NCBI GenBank assembly: GCA_014529385.2
Contig: CM043955.1
Coordinates: 148,999,640-149,063,639 of the forward strand
DNA length: 64,000 bases
Origin: Adiantum capillus-veneris
Taxonomy: Eukaryota > Streptophyta > Polypodiopsida > Polypodiales > Pteridaceae
Reading direction: 5' to 3'
Of this stretch, positions 21,419 through 32,755 are shown piece after piece (the first letter of the stretch is position 1; each line of letters begins with the position of its first letter). The translations under genes were made by a program, and so were the position numbers. Below the pieces are notes generated by a model. The model did no database searches. It had not been told where the DNA came from and was given only the letters and a program-made list of their open reading frames with translations.

Positions 21419-21420
<2 letters not shown>
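21210..21420 (-). pseudogene. LINE ORF1 C-terminal fragment (copy A2)
   Basis: Encodes the last 70 or so residues of ORF1 (CTMADEVKRKIILDN, then VYEDRTLMQQNVRRKAYEE), ending with the TAG at 21210-21212. The frame runs upstream into the GA tract as Ser-Leu repeats, an artefact of the truncation point. Confidence 0.88.

Positions 21421-21490
<70 letters not shown>
21421..21490. repeat. (GA)n microsatellite
   Basis: About 68 bp of AG repeat at the truncated 5' end of A2. A second, imperfect GA-rich patch lies at 21603-21660. Confidence 0.95.
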
Positions 21491-21720
21491 CAATATTACC
21501 TTGAAGGGTTGGGCTTTGAGATGCTCTTGAACATAAGTGTTGTTTCATTCTCATATGAGGTCTTTCTATAAAACCTAAGAATAGACTCACTGATGGGGGG
21601 GAAGAGAGAGAGCGAGAGAGAGAGAGAGAGGGAGAGAGAGGGAGAGAGAGGGGGAAAGAGTGCGGAGAGCCATTTATATTTGAAGGCATAATTTTTAAAT
21701 TACATTGAAACAAATTCAGT
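21491..21720. other. Unassigned A/T- and GA-rich spacer
   Basis: No coding signal or element end recognised apart from the GA-rich patch. Confidence 0.4.
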
Positions 21721-22304
21721 TGTGTCATTTGAAAAAAATACTTTCTCCCCATCACCATCCCTAAATCTTTCTCTATGTGGTCAGAAAACAACCGGCCGGT
21801 TGGCCGGTGGCCAGTAGTCAATGGCCAATGTCCAAATTCAATGGCCAGTGGTCGATTTCAAAGGAGGACTTGTCTTCTCAAGGAAGGCCACACATGGGCG
21901 GATTGGAGGATCCGATTTGGACTTATCTACATAAGGGTGGCTACACATGGCTGCCTCTCATGAGAGAGGGCATCCCTTTTGGCCTATAAAAGGAGGCCTC
22001 TTCTACACACAAAAATAAATTGTGAAGCATTGTCAGTGCATTGTGAAGTTGATGTGAGGTGGTGAGAGTGAAGCAAGGCGGGAGCTCCAAAAGGGTATAA
22101 TCTCTTTGTGATCTACTTCTTGTTTTGAAGTACTAAAGCCATTGAGTGGCTGCTCTCTCATGGACGTAGCCCACATTGGGTGAACCACATATACTGTGTG
22201 CACTCTCTCTCTCTCTACTCTATAATCTCTTGTGTGTGAAAATTATCTCTCTCCATTAAGTAATCTACTCAATTATCTACTTAGCTACGTCATATTTCCT
22301 AACA
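21721..22304 (+). repeat. Probable Ty1/copia LTR (solo or truncated)
   Basis: It contains a TATA box (CCTATAAAAGGAGG near 21983), a cluster of GGCCGG/GGCCA words near 21795-21850, and the U5-like wording GGACGTAGCCCACATTGGG then TGAACCACATA (22163-22190) typical of plant copia LTRs. It ends TCCTAACA at 22304, where LINE B4 starts. The left end is not certain. Confidence 0.5.
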
Positions 22305-23040
22305 TCTCTTTCCCGCTTCCAAATGATGCATAGCACATTCATGCCACTTGTGATTGGCGGAAAACTCAAGGCCAAGGTACTTAAAGCTCTCAATAAATTC
22401 AAGTGTATCATTGCTGTACACAATGCATAACTTCTCCTTATGCTTGGTTTTCACAAGCATAACCTTTGTTTTTGATTCATTCACAATCAACTCACTATTC
22501 AAGAAAAAGTTCTCAAGGACAACCATAAGCTTTTGTGCATCCTCTAAAGTGTGGGCTAGAGCACTACATCATCTGCATACAACAAAAGCATGATTACCGC
22601 ATTGCAAATTTTGACCTCTTCAATGCCTTCTTCTTTCATAAATACCATTTGTTCCAATTGATGCATAGACCAAAGAGAAGACCAAAGAGAGCTGGTGACA
22701 ACGGACATCCTTGTTCAACCCCAATAGTGCTTGCAATTTTTTTTTGAAATTCCTCTTCCCATGCACAATTGACACATCACCTTCTCATAGATTTAAGAAA
22801 CCGCAAGCATAAATACACTTGTCACTTGGAGTTCTTCCATCCTTCTCCCTGAATTGTTACGTAAAATCATATCAAAGGCTTTCTTAAATTCCACAAAGCA
22901 GCAATACAATCCCTTGCAAAACTCTATTTATCTCCATTATGCACCCAAACAACTTTACCATAAGAGACCCAATCTTTATAGTCACAATAGTTATTTACAT
23001 TCTTTACATCCTCTCCTTTACGACAACAAAGAAATGTTGA
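22305..23040 (-). pseudogene. LINE copy B4, old ORF2 fragment
   Basis: Encodes decayed RT sequence: LIVNESKTKVMLVKT near 22455-22500, YLGLEF near 22370, and, on reading further, the QGCPLS-type and FKKAFD-type regions near 22700 and 22890. It is more diverged than the other copies, with many stops, and has no 3' tail. It abuts the copia-like LTR at 22304. Confidence 0.85.
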
Positions 23041-23862
23041 CCTTGTATGATGCTTGCATGTCTAATCTAACAAACACCTTGCTCCAAAGCATGAAGATGC
23101 TTGCCTTTGTGGAGGACATGTATCATGGGGGTTGGACCGTCTACTGAGATAAGTTGGCTCGTCGGGAAGAACAAGGACAAGCATTGCTGCAAGATAGATT
23201 GAGGATCAGCTGAAAGGTACACCTCTCTTTCAACAACCATCAATAGAAGGAGATAACATTACAATATCTAGGAAGAAAAAATAGATAGGGCATGTCAATT
23301 GTGAGGAAGAGAATGTGTCGCATTGACACCGAGTTTTTGACACAGAACATTCCACCTAATTGAGTAGGTGTCCAACTAGCTGGCAGGGTGGCCACTCAGG
23401 AAGGCAATTAACAAGAGGGTGGACTTGTGGTGGAGGAGATTGACATACACAAGACCATGTGGGCAATTTTCTCTATAACAAAGGGTAGTAGAGTTCAATG
23501 CCAGGGGTGGTTGGGATCTAGAGCTAGAAAATACAAATAAAAAACACTAGTGCAGGCACTATTGCACCATTGTTTTGGGGTATCATAACTTGGGAAAGTG
23601 GGATTGATATAGCGCATGTTAAGGGTTCAAAGGCTCAATTCATGTGATTTTGCAATGATAGTGTGGATCACGCATGGCAGATTTGTAACACAATCACTCA
23701 GTGCCCGGCTAGAGTGCGAGTATATGGCCAATGGAATAGGGAACAAACCTGACTCCTACTGAGGTGCAGAATTTGGACTCTGGAGGGTTAGCAATCAAGG
23801 AAACACACAATGTGCATTATCGGCTCAATTCAAGCCTCTAAGAGAATTGATTCAACAGTTAC
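23041..23862. other. Unassigned sequence upstream of the SWIM fragment
   Basis: No convincing coding frame. It may hold decayed transposase sequence belonging with the SWIM domain, but no motif supports this. Confidence 0.35.
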
Positions 23863-24171
23863 ATGGAAGCTCAAATTGTGGGCTATACTATTGTGAAGAC
23901 AAATATGCATGAAAAATTTGTGGTTGAAACAACCAGGTCACAAGACCAAGGAAAAATTTACAAATTACATATCGCAAGTAGCCCAATGTGTACATGTGCA
24001 AACTTTGTAGAACAAGTGGGGGACAGAAAACCGTACATGGCTTGCAAGCATATTTACTTTATCTTCCTTGACTACTTTGGCTTAGATGTGAATCATAACA
24101 TGTTTATCCATCAAAGAAAGCTAGCAAATGAGGATCTGCTTCGAGTGTTCAATTGTTGTTGTACCACTTAA
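23863..24171 (+). CDS. SWIM zinc-finger fragment, MULE/FAR1-type transposase relic
   Basis: An open frame of 102 codons. Residues about 47-70 form a SWIM finger: CTCANF with C-x-C, then MACKHIYFIF with C-x-H. The pattern IASSPMCTCANF...CKHIYF is typical of SWIM domains at the end of MULE transposases and related plant proteins, which bind DNA or partners. No DDE core was seen upstream, so this is probably a terminal exon or a truncated copy. A small SWIM-only host protein is an alternative. Confidence 0.6.
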   Translation: MEAQIVGYTIVKTNMHEKFVVETTRSQDQGKIYKLHIASSPMCTCANFVEQVGDRKPYMACKHIYFIFLDYFGLDVNHNMFIHQRKLANEDLLRVFNCCCTT

Positions 24172-24504
24172 CCAAAGTGAAGTGTATTTATTATACCCCA
24201 AGAATGTCTTGGCCCTGTAAGAAATTCCTTCACATTATAATTCGTTTTTGAGAAATTCAAGAAATTGCTTGGTATGTGTGTACTAAGCTCGTATTTGCTT
24301 CTTTTTCTTCTAAATGGTGTTGAATAAAAGAATTTTTCTTTGCTATCAATAGAGGAAATGATGTTGAGAGCTTTCAGAGAAAGGGTTGGAAAATTTTATG
24401 CATATGGAGAGATGTCAATAAGCATGTAGACATTGTGTTTTGAAATAGATGGTATGTAGACTTGTGGCAATGTGATTGAGACCGTTGTTCCACATGATAC
24501 AAGG

Positions 24505-24507
<3 letters not shown>
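24172..24507. other. Unassigned AT-rich sequence
   Basis: No coding or structural signal seen. Confidence 0.4.

Positions 24508-24580
<73 letters not shown>
24508..24580. repeat. (GA)n microsatellite
   Basis: GA repeat directly at the 3' end of LINE A3, without intervening GATA units. Confidence 0.95.
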
Positions 24581-24587
<7 letters not shown>

Positions 24588-25783
24588 TATCATCCTCGGA
24601 GGTCAAATATGTCCTATGGGAACAAATGAACATGTCACGTGGTGTGAATGGAGGTCATAAGTGACTCTTGATGCTAAAAAATGGCTGAAATGAGTGTCGT
24701 AATAGAGAGTCCACACTGTGGTTGGGAGAGGAAGGTATGTAGGGAGAGCTCATTGCTGAATATATGGGGAAAAGAGTACCTAATGTGGTCAAAATCTGAG
24801 TACTCAAGTAGTGTGTGGTACTCACTCTCTCGCACTTGACGAGGGCATAAGGTGCAAAGTCTATGAGACTCCTCGCCAGTGCCCCAACGTCCTATCTCAC
24901 AACGTAGAGAATGGGAGCTAAGATGAATGGAGGCAATGGTGCGGATCACACTCAATGGGATGGGCTCAAGGATGTAGGGATGGGTTCGGTTACCTCGTTG
25001 AGAGAAGAAGAGAGATTTGTAGTTTGGGGCAATGTGTGTGGTGTAATGGTTGAAGCAAGACTCTCGAATTTCTCCCAAGCCGTGATACATTGGTGTTGTA
25101 AGAAGGCCTCATTAACTTGGGAGTTGATCGACGCATCCTTGACCAAGTGACATGCATCCCATCTTCCAAACCATTTCGTGATGTCAAGCATCCACCCGAA
25201 CTTAGTATTTTGCTCTTGCATGTCTTTTGAACTGTTTGACTTGCTTCATATGCAGTTCTAGGAAGTCGATACAAAGGGCTACGTGGTGTCTTAAGCATGT
25301 ACCCCACAACCCTTTGCATGTCCAAGACCTCAATGGGAAGCGATCCGAAGTCAAGAAGTAAGAGCATGTAGGGTGTTTGTGTCTTGACTTGGAGAAAGTT
25401 GGTGAGAGAAACATTTTTGGACATTCTCAAACTCTTTCCAAGTAAACTTTCCGATGCTACCACTCCACACCTCCACTCCATAAAGAAGCACCGGTGTCAC
25501 CAATGTGTCAAAGAGGTACTTTTTGAGAGCCCAACATTTGATCTCTCCAGCATTTCACATGTTCTCAAATGCATAATAAGCCCTCTTTCCGGCTTCCAAG
25601 CGACACATTGCACAATCCTTCCATTCATGAATGGATGGAACCTCAAGGCCAAGGCACTTGAAGCTATCTACCACTTCAAGTTTCTCATTGTTGTATACAA
25701 TGCATGGATTTTTTTCATTGAGAGTCTTTACAAGCATAACCTTGGTTTTGGATCCATTCACGATCAACCCGCTATGTAGTTCT
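24581..25783 (-). mobile_element. LINE copy A3, 5'-truncated in the RT domain
   Basis: Minus-strand copy with the 3' UTR and hairpin (one mismatch, near 24600), the CCHC finger (CTLCPRQVRESEYHTLLE near 24800-24850) and the region after RT to LIVNGSKTKVMLVKT near 25760. It is truncated at 25784 by a GA tract. Frames are broken near 25000, 25370 and 25555. It is somewhat more diverged than A1, A2 and A4. Confidence 0.92.
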
Positions 25784-25873
<90 letters not shown>

Positions 25874-25882
25874 TAGATAGAT
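25784..25882. repeat. (GA)n(GATA)n microsatellite
   Basis: GA repeat of about 84 bp then three GATA units. It lies between the truncated 5' end of A3 and the 3' end of B1. Confidence 0.95.
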
Positions 25883-25913
25883 TTTATTATCGTCCTCGGA
25901 GGTCAAATATGAC

Positions 25914-28900
25914 CTATGGGACCAAAGTTACATGTGATGTAGTATGTGTATGGCTGATGAGTGACTCTCGATGCTCAAAAATTGTAGTGATGAGAGTCGC
26001 AATGGAGAGCCCACACTTTGGCTGGGAGAGGAAAGTGTGTAGGTCTAAGTTATGGCTGAAAATGTGAGAGAAGCAAGTTCGGATGTGATCAAAAGCTGAG
26101 CACTCTAGTAGTGTGTGGTACTCAGACTCTCGAACTTGCAGTGAGCATAATGTGCACAATCGATTTGACTCTTCTCCATCGCCCCAACGCCCTATCTCGC
26201 ATCGAAGGAAATGGGAGCTAAGCCGAATTGCTGCGATAGTGCGTATCGCGGACAAGGGAATAGGCTCAAGCATGTAAGTGTGAGTACGGTTTCCTCTCTC
26301 AGCGAAGAACATGGTTTTGTAGTTGGGGGCAATATAGGTGGTGTAATGTATGAAGCGTGACCCACCGGATTTCTCCCAAGCCGTAATACATTGGCGTTGT
26401 AGAAAAGCTTCATTCACTTGAGAGTCAATTGAAGCATCATGTAGCAAGTGTAATGCATCCCATCTCCCAAACCACTTCTTTATGTCTTGCATCCATCCCG
26501 TGCTCAAGATCTTGCTTTTATGCGTCTTTTGAACTTTTTTGCTTGCTTCCCATGCAATTGTAGGAAGTCGATGTGAGGGGTTTTGACGCATCTTTATCAT
26601 GTACTCCACAACCCTTTCCATGCCCATAACCTCAATTGGAAGAGATCCCGACTCAAGAAGTAAGAGCATATATGGTGTTTGTGTCTTAACTTAGAGAAAG
26701 TTTGTAAGAAAACGCTTCTGGACATTCTCAAACTCTTTCCAAGTAGACTTTGAGATGCTCCCGCCCCACACTTCAACTCCATAAAGAAGAACCGGTGTCA
26801 CCAATGCATCAAAAAGATACTTCTTGAGAACCCAACACTTGATGTTTCCCGCATTACACATGTTCTCAAATGCATAATATGCTCTCTTTCCCGCTTCCAA
26901 ACGACGCATAGCACATTCATGCCACTTGTGATTGGATGGAACCTCAAGGCCAAGGTACTTAAAGCTCTCAACAACTTCAAGTGTCTCGTTGTTGTACACA
27001 ATGCATGGCTTCTCCTTATGGTTGGTTTTCACAAGCATAACCTTTGTTTTGGATTCATTTACAATCAGCCCACTATGCAAGCAAAAGTTCTCAAGGACAA
27101 CCATAAGCTTTTGTGCATCTTCTAAAGTGTGTGCTAGAAGCACTACATCATCCGCATACAACAAAAGCATGATTATCCGCATTGCAAATAGTGACCTCTT
27201 CAATGCCTTCTTCTTGCATAAAGTCAAGTACCATTTGTTCCAATTGATCGATGCATAGACCAAAGAGAGTTGGTGACAATGGACATCCTTGTTTAACCCC
27301 AATAGTGCTTACAAAAATTTCTGAAATTTCTCTTCCCATGCGCAATTGACAAATCACCTTCTCATAGATTCGAGAAACTGCAAGCATAAACTCACTTGGC
27401 ACTTGAAGTTCTTCCATCCTTCTCCACAAATTGTTACGTGGAATCATATCAAAGGCTTTCTTAAAGTCCACAAAACAACAATACAATCGCTTGCCTTTCA
27501 ACCGACTTTCCTCCATGAGAACACGAAGAGTGACAAGATGATCAATGGTGCTATGGCATCGACGAAAACCCGCTTGTCCCTTTGCACGCTTGTCATGCTC
27601 TTCAGCCCAATCACTCAATTTCATCTCCATTATGCACCCAAACAACTTTTCCATAAGAGACCCAATCATTATAGTCCGGTAGTTGCTTACATTCTTTACA
27701 TCCCCTCCTTTATGCAAAGGCTTAACCCAATTAGTACTCCAATCATAAGGCATACCATGTTGAAGTGCAAGGTTGAACATATCACACATCCACTCATGGG
27801 TAAAATCTCCCGTCCATTTGATCATCTCCGGCTTGATACCTTGAAGATCTCCCGCTTTGCGAGTGGCCAACTTTTCAAGCCCACCGCATACATCCTCAAT
27901 AGTAAAAAAAGACGGCATACATGGGAGTGAACCATAAAATGGCATTTTTTCAGTATTTTCTTGCTCATATAATTGCCTACAATGTGTGTACATATCCACT
28001 AGACTCAAGTTACCAAAATTCTCAACCCGCTTGCCTCTCAAGTTTCTCCAAAATCTTCCACATGCATGTGCCTTTTCTTGGACTTGAAATTCTTGTTGCT
28101 TTACTTCCCATCTTCTTCTCTTCTTTTGAATCAATGCCTTGTATGTACGCAAATGACTTTGATAGTTGTCTTTGTCCATAGTTGCATCAAGCTTTATCAA
28201 GGACTTTCGAGCATCTTGACATTCTTTATCAAACCACCTTTTGCGTGATCTATCTTTGTGGATACCATGGAGATGCTTTATGGCAAAGCATTCTTCCGCA
28301 CAAGAACAAATAGCTTTCTTGAAAGCTTCCCATTTAGTTTCCAATGGTGCATCACATTGAAGCTTTGTCATCCATAATTTTTGCTCAACCATTTCAATGT
28401 ACATTGGTGCCCGTTTGAAATCCATACATAGTGATAACTTCTCTTTCCTTTGGCTGAGATTATCATGCTTAGTTGCTTCTCCACATGAAAGGTCAATACA
28501 TAAGGTGCGATGGTCGGATTCCGGGGTCCATTGACCAAACATAAAACTCTTTATGCGATACATGATGGCTTCAGAGAGTAGCATATAATCAATCACACTA
28601 TCCCCATTATGTCTTCTACATGTAAATCCATTGGTTCCACTCCACAAAGATACACCATTGGCAATGAGCATACCCGTGCTATTACACATGTGTAAAAGTA
28701 ACTTTCCATAGTGATCCGGCTCTTTCTCATCCATTGAAGTACGATCATACAAGTGAACTTTCTCCAACTCCCTTGAAATGTATGGCATATCAAATTGTTG
28801 AGTATCATGTTGCAATGTTTTTGTGCGAGCATTCATATCCCCAAATACAATAACATCACCTTCACCTTTGAAATAAGCAATGTCCTCTTCCAAATCAGAA

Positions 28901-29307
28901 AATGGTTGATCTCTATTCATGCAAGCATAAAAGGGAGAATCATGATGAGGAATGTAGCAACCGGCTACAAAAATGGGTGCTCTTTTTGGTGTCATAATTT
29001 TCAGCCATACATAACGTTTGTACTTGTCATCTTTCACAATTGATACAAAATCTTCCAATCCTTTCTTAACCATACATGCTAACCCTCCTTGTCCTCTTCG
29101 TTGCTTGAGATTCTTTGACCACATCAATGAAGGTACATTGTAATCCTCCAAGCCGTTAATCCTTTGTGTATCATGCTCCCAAGTTTCAACAAGAAGTACA
29201 ACATCGGCTTTGCTTGTTAGTTCATCAAAGCCAACCCCCGCATTCCATGGGTATCCATTACAATTCCAAAAGCATATTTTCAATTGTAACTCGGTCTCAT
29301 AGGTCAC
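25914..29307 (-). pseudogene. LINE ORF2 (copy B1, nearly intact)
   Basis: About 1,130 codons from ATG 29307. Endonuclease motifs: FWNCNGYPWN, LLVETWEHD, VAGCYIPHHD, GDMNAR near 28835, IDYMLLS near 28600, SDHRTLCI near 28525. RT motifs: FVDFKKAFDMIPR near 27470, QGCPLSPTLFG near 27290, LLLYADDVVLLA near 27155, YLGLEVPS near 26955. C-terminal finger CTLCSLQVRESEYHTLLEC near 26100-26155. The single frameshift falls just before YADD. The stop near 26688 is a TAA in an otherwise continuous frame. One further difference is that the end reads past the A subfamily stop by a few residues. Confidence 0.92.
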
Positions 29308-29313
29308 GCATCC

Positions 29314-30264
29314 CTATTTGCTTGAGAGACTTGCCTCCTCCTTGGGCACATTTTCTTCATGAGAGATCTCCTTGTTTTTATTATTCTTTTCCTCATATGC
29401 CTTGCGACGCATATTTTGTTGCTTAATAGTGCGATCTTCACATACAAAACATTTTGTATCCCTCAAATAGATCCAACTATTATCAAGGATAATCTTTCGC
29501 TTGGTCTCATCCGGCATGGTGCATACAATTGGCCGTTCTCCCGAGCGAGGAGCTCCTTGCTTCCCCACTCTATGTGCTCCATAGACCATAACTCCGGACA
29601 TGCCAAAGTGGGTTTTGAAGAAATCTTCAATAACAATGGTAAGAGAAGGAGGTGTCTCTAACTTCTCTTCGGGAATTCCACGAATAACAATGTTCTTGGA
29701 ACGTCGCTCCCGTTCCTTCAACTCCTCCACATCCACATTCTCAATATTCTTTGTTTGAACCATAGCTTGCATGAGTGAGGAATTAGAAACCACATTGCTA
29801 CCACATACATCAGCCCAAGACTTGTTTGTGCATACATTTTTCATGTCGCATACATCCCGGCTCATAGTGTCAAATTTCTCCTCTTTCAATACATGGTCAT
29901 GCTCTACTTTGCTCATCCGCTCCTTCAAAGCATTTAAGTCCACAAGAGAGCGTTTACATTCCTTGACTTCCTCTTCAAGTTGCATCAAACGTGTTGTTTG
30001 CATCTCAAGTGTCCTCTTGAGATTCTCATTCTCAACCACAAGTACCCTTAGTGTGCCATTCTCCATTGCAAGTGCTCGTAAGTCTTCGCCTTGTTTGTTT
30101 ACGGTCTCTTGCAATGATACCAAGTACGCCATGATCATGGTTTCCGATGTCGTTGGTTGGGTGGTTGTGTTGCTATCTCCATACTTAGGAGATTTTGGAT
30201 CATTTTCGACAATGGTTGTGGACCTTGTTAAAGAAGAAGAACCCTTGCGAGTGCCGGAAGACAT
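29314..30264 (-). CDS. LINE ORF1 protein (copy B1)
   Basis: An intact frame of 316 codons starting MSSGTRKGSSSL. A basic Ser/Thr-rich head is followed by a coiled coil (about residues 45-130, with heptads such as LRVLVVENENLKRTLEMQ). The RRM-like C-terminal domain has RRSKNIVIRGIPEEK, YGAHRVGKQGAPRSGERPI, ETKRKIILDNSWIYL and CEDRTIKQQNMRRKAYEE. It ends seven bases before ORF2. By family knowledge it binds element RNA as an oligomer. Confidence 0.88.
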   Translation of the reverse strand: MSSGTRKGSSSLTRSTTIVENDPKSPKYGDSNTTTQPTTSETMIMAYLVSLQETVNKQGEDLRALAMENGTLRVLVVENENLKRTLEMQTTRLMQLEEEVKECKRSLVDLNALKERMSKVEHDHVLKEEKFDTMSRDVCDMKNVCTNKSWADVCGSNVVSNSSLMQAMVQTKNIENVDVEELKERERRSKNIVIRGIPEEKLETPPSLTIVIEDFFKTHFGMSGVMVYGAHRVGKQGAPRSGERPIVCTMPDETKRKIILDNSWIYLRDTKCFVCEDRTIKQQNMRRKAYEEKNNKNKEISHEENVPKEEASLSSK

Positions 30265-30489
30265 TGTATGTAAAATAGGAGATGAGAATCAATTTTGTTG
30301 AACCTGTTCACTTCGGAAATGCTGCTACAGAAACGCCTTCCATAACTCTGAAAATTTCTGTCTTTACATCAATGCGTAGAGGACTTTGTGCTCTTTGATT
30401 GAGGCTATAGATCACCCAAATCGGAGTTCGGATGAAGAAGTTATGATCAAAAGAGTGGACTGCTGTCTACTAGGTCAAAAAACGGCTGC

Positions 30490-30493
<4 letters not shown>
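30265..30493 (-). promoter_or_regulatory. LINE B1 5' leader
   Basis: A leader of about 230 bp between a GA tract and ORF1, starting CTCAGTGCAGCC on the sense strand. LINEs carry internal promoters in this position; no motif here proves promoter activity. Confidence 0.4.
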
Positions 30494-30552
<59 letters not shown>

Positions 30553-30562
30553 TAGATAGATA
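30494..30562. repeat. (GA)n(GATA)n microsatellite
   Basis: GA repeat of about 54 bp and GATA units between the B1 5' end and the A4 3' end. Confidence 0.95.
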
Positions 30563-32676
30563 GTTCTATTATCGTCCTGGGAGGATAAATATGACCTATG
30601 GGACCAAATGAACATGTCATGTGGTGTGAGTGGAGTTCATAAGTGACTCTCGATGCTCAAAAATGGCTGAAATGAGCGTCGCAATAGAGAGCCCACATCG
30701 TGGTTGGGAGAGGAAGGTATGTAGGGAGAGATCATGGCTGAATATATGGGGAAAAGAGGACCTAATGTGGTCAAAAGCTGAGCACTCAAGTAGTGTGTGG
30801 TACTCACTCTCTGGCACTTGACGAGGGCATAAGGTGCAAAGTCGATGAGACTCCTCGCCAGTGCCCCAATGTCCTGTCTCGCAGCGTAGAGAATGGGAGC
30901 TAAGACGAATGGAGGCAATGGTGTGGATCGCACTCAATCGGATGGGGCTCAAGGATGTAGGGATGGTTTCGGTTACCTCGTTCAGAGTGGAAGAGAGATT
31001 TGTAGTTTGGGTCAACGTGTGTGGTGTAATGGGTGAAGCGAGAACCTCCGGATTTCTCCCAAGCCGTGATACATTGGCGTTGTAAGAAGGCCTCATTAAC
31101 TTGGGAGTCGATCGACGCATCCTTGACCAAGTGACATGCATCCCATCTTCCAAACCATTTCTTGATATCAAGCATCTACCCCGAACTTTGTATTTTGCTC
31201 TTGCATGTCTTTTGAACCATTTGACTTGCTTCATATGCGATTCTAGGAAGTCGATGCAAAGGGATACGTTGTGTCTTACGCATGTACTCCACAACCCTTT
31301 GCATGCCCAAGACCTCAATGGGAAGCAATCCGGACTCAAGAAGTAAGAGCATGTAGGGTGTTTGTGTCTTGACTTGGAGAAAGTTGGTGAGAAATCGCTT
31401 TTGGACATTCTCAAACTCTTTCCAAGTAGACTTCCCGATGCTTCCACCCCACACCTCCACTCCATAAAGAAGCACCGGTGTCACCAATGTGTCAAAGAGG
31501 TACTTTTTGAGAGCCCAACACTTGATCTCTCCTGCATTGCACATGTTCTCAAATGCATAATAGGCCCTCTTTCCGGCTTCCAAGCGACGCATTGCACAAT
31601 CCTTCCATTTATGATTGGATGGAACCTCAAGGCCAAGGTACTTGAAGTGATCTACCACTTCAAGTTTCTCATTGTTATATACAATGCATGGATTTTCATC
31701 ATTGAGGGTCTTTACAAGCATAACCTTGGTTTTGGATCCATTCACGATCAGCCCGCTATGTAGGCAAAAGCGTTCCAAGACACTCATAAGCTTTTGTGCA
31801 TCTTCTAAGGTATGTGCTAAGAGCACTACATCATCGGCATAAAGCAAAAGCATGATCACCGCATTTCCAATCTTAACCTTTTCTATGCCTTCTTGCTGCA
31901 TAAAGTCAAGAACCATGCATTCCAATTCATCAATGAGTAGCGCAAAGAGGGTTGGGGAAAGTGGGCATCCTTGTTTGACACCAATAGTGCTTGCAAAAAA
32001 TTCTGAAATTCCATCTCCCATACGTAATCGACATATCACTTTTTGGTAGATGTGAAAGACTGCATGCATAAATTCTCTCGGCACTTGAAGGCTTTGCATA
32101 CGTCTCCAAAGATTTCCTCGCGGTACCATGTCAAAAGCTTTCTTGAAATCCACAAAGCAACAATACAACTTTTTTCCTTTCAATCGAGACGCTTCCATAA
32201 GAACTCGAAGAGTGACAAGGTGATCAATAGTTCTATGATGCTTTCGAAAACCTGCTTGGCCAAGTGCACGTTTGCCATTCTTTTCAGCCCATTCACTTAT
32301 CTTCATCTCCATGATACATCCAAATAACTTTGCCATTAAAGAACCAACCATTATAGTGCGATAGTTGTTCACATTGTTTACATCTCCTCCTTTGTGCAAA
32401 GGTTTGATCCAATTTGCACTCCAATCATGAGGCATGCCATACTGAAGTGCAAGGTTAAACATATCGCATATCCAATATCGTGTTTTCTTGCTTGTCCATT
32501 TAATCATTTCAGCTTTGACACCTTGAAGGTCACCTGCCTTGCGAGTAGCAAGTTTCTCAAGCGCGCGGCATACATCTTCAATGGTAAAGAAAGGAGACAT
32601 AAACGGAAGGGAGCTACAACACTCCATCTTATCAACATTGGGTTGCTCATAGAGATTCTTACAATGCATATACATA

Positions 32677-32679
<3 letters not shown>
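30563..32679 (-). mobile_element. LINE copy A4, 5'-truncated before the RT domain
   Basis: Minus-strand subfamily A copy, with 3' hairpin near 30584-30598 (one changed base), CCHC finger region near 30800-30850, and the RT. The 5' truncation is at the codons for DMYMHCKNLYEQ near 32678, next to a GA tract. It is close to A1 and A2. Confidence 0.93.
31176..32679 (-). pseudogene. LINE ORF2 RT domain, open over about 500 codons (copy A4)
   Basis: One continuous frame covers the whole RT: FVDFKKAFDMVPR near 32150, QGCPLSPTLFA near 31970, LLLYADDVVLLA near 31835, YLGLEVPS near 31640, and YGVEVWGGS near 31460. The frame breaks at about 31176-31180 before the C-terminal finger. Upstream the frame runs into the GA tract as a Ser-Leu repeat, so any predicted protein here would have a false N-terminus. 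It lacks the endonuclease. Confidence 0.9.
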
Positions 32680-32745
<66 letters not shown>

Positions 32746-32755
32746 TAGATAGTTC
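32680..32755. repeat. (GA)n(GATA)n microsatellite
   Basis: GA repeat of about 60 bp then GATA units between the truncated A4 5' end and the A5 3' end. Confidence 0.95.

Larger units (their letters stand above)
17766..21420 (-). mobile_element. LINE copy A2, 5'-truncated inside ORF1
   Basis: A long minus-strand subfamily A copy. It has the 3' hairpin at about 17787-17802, all of ORF2, and the last part of ORF1 (from RPIVCTMADEVK-like sequence onward). It is truncated at a GA tract starting at 21421. Sequence is very close to A1 and A4. Confidence 0.92.
25883..30493 (-). mobile_element. LINE copy B1, full-length and best preserved
   Basis: It runs from a 5' leader of about 230 bp (30265-30493) through ORF1, ORF2 and 3' UTR to the hairpin near 25897-25912 and TCTA tail. 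Both ends abut GA tracts. Only two disabling changes were seen in ORF2 (a frameshift near 27165-27180 and a stop near 26688) and none in ORF1. This copy defines subfamily B, which differs from A throughout but shares the 3' hairpin and tail. It is the best reference for the family's structure. Confidence 0.93.

Noticed and set aside
22299-23040. Treating LINE B4 and A3 as one interrupted copy
   Set aside because: They belong to different subfamilies by sequence, and overlap in the region they cover.
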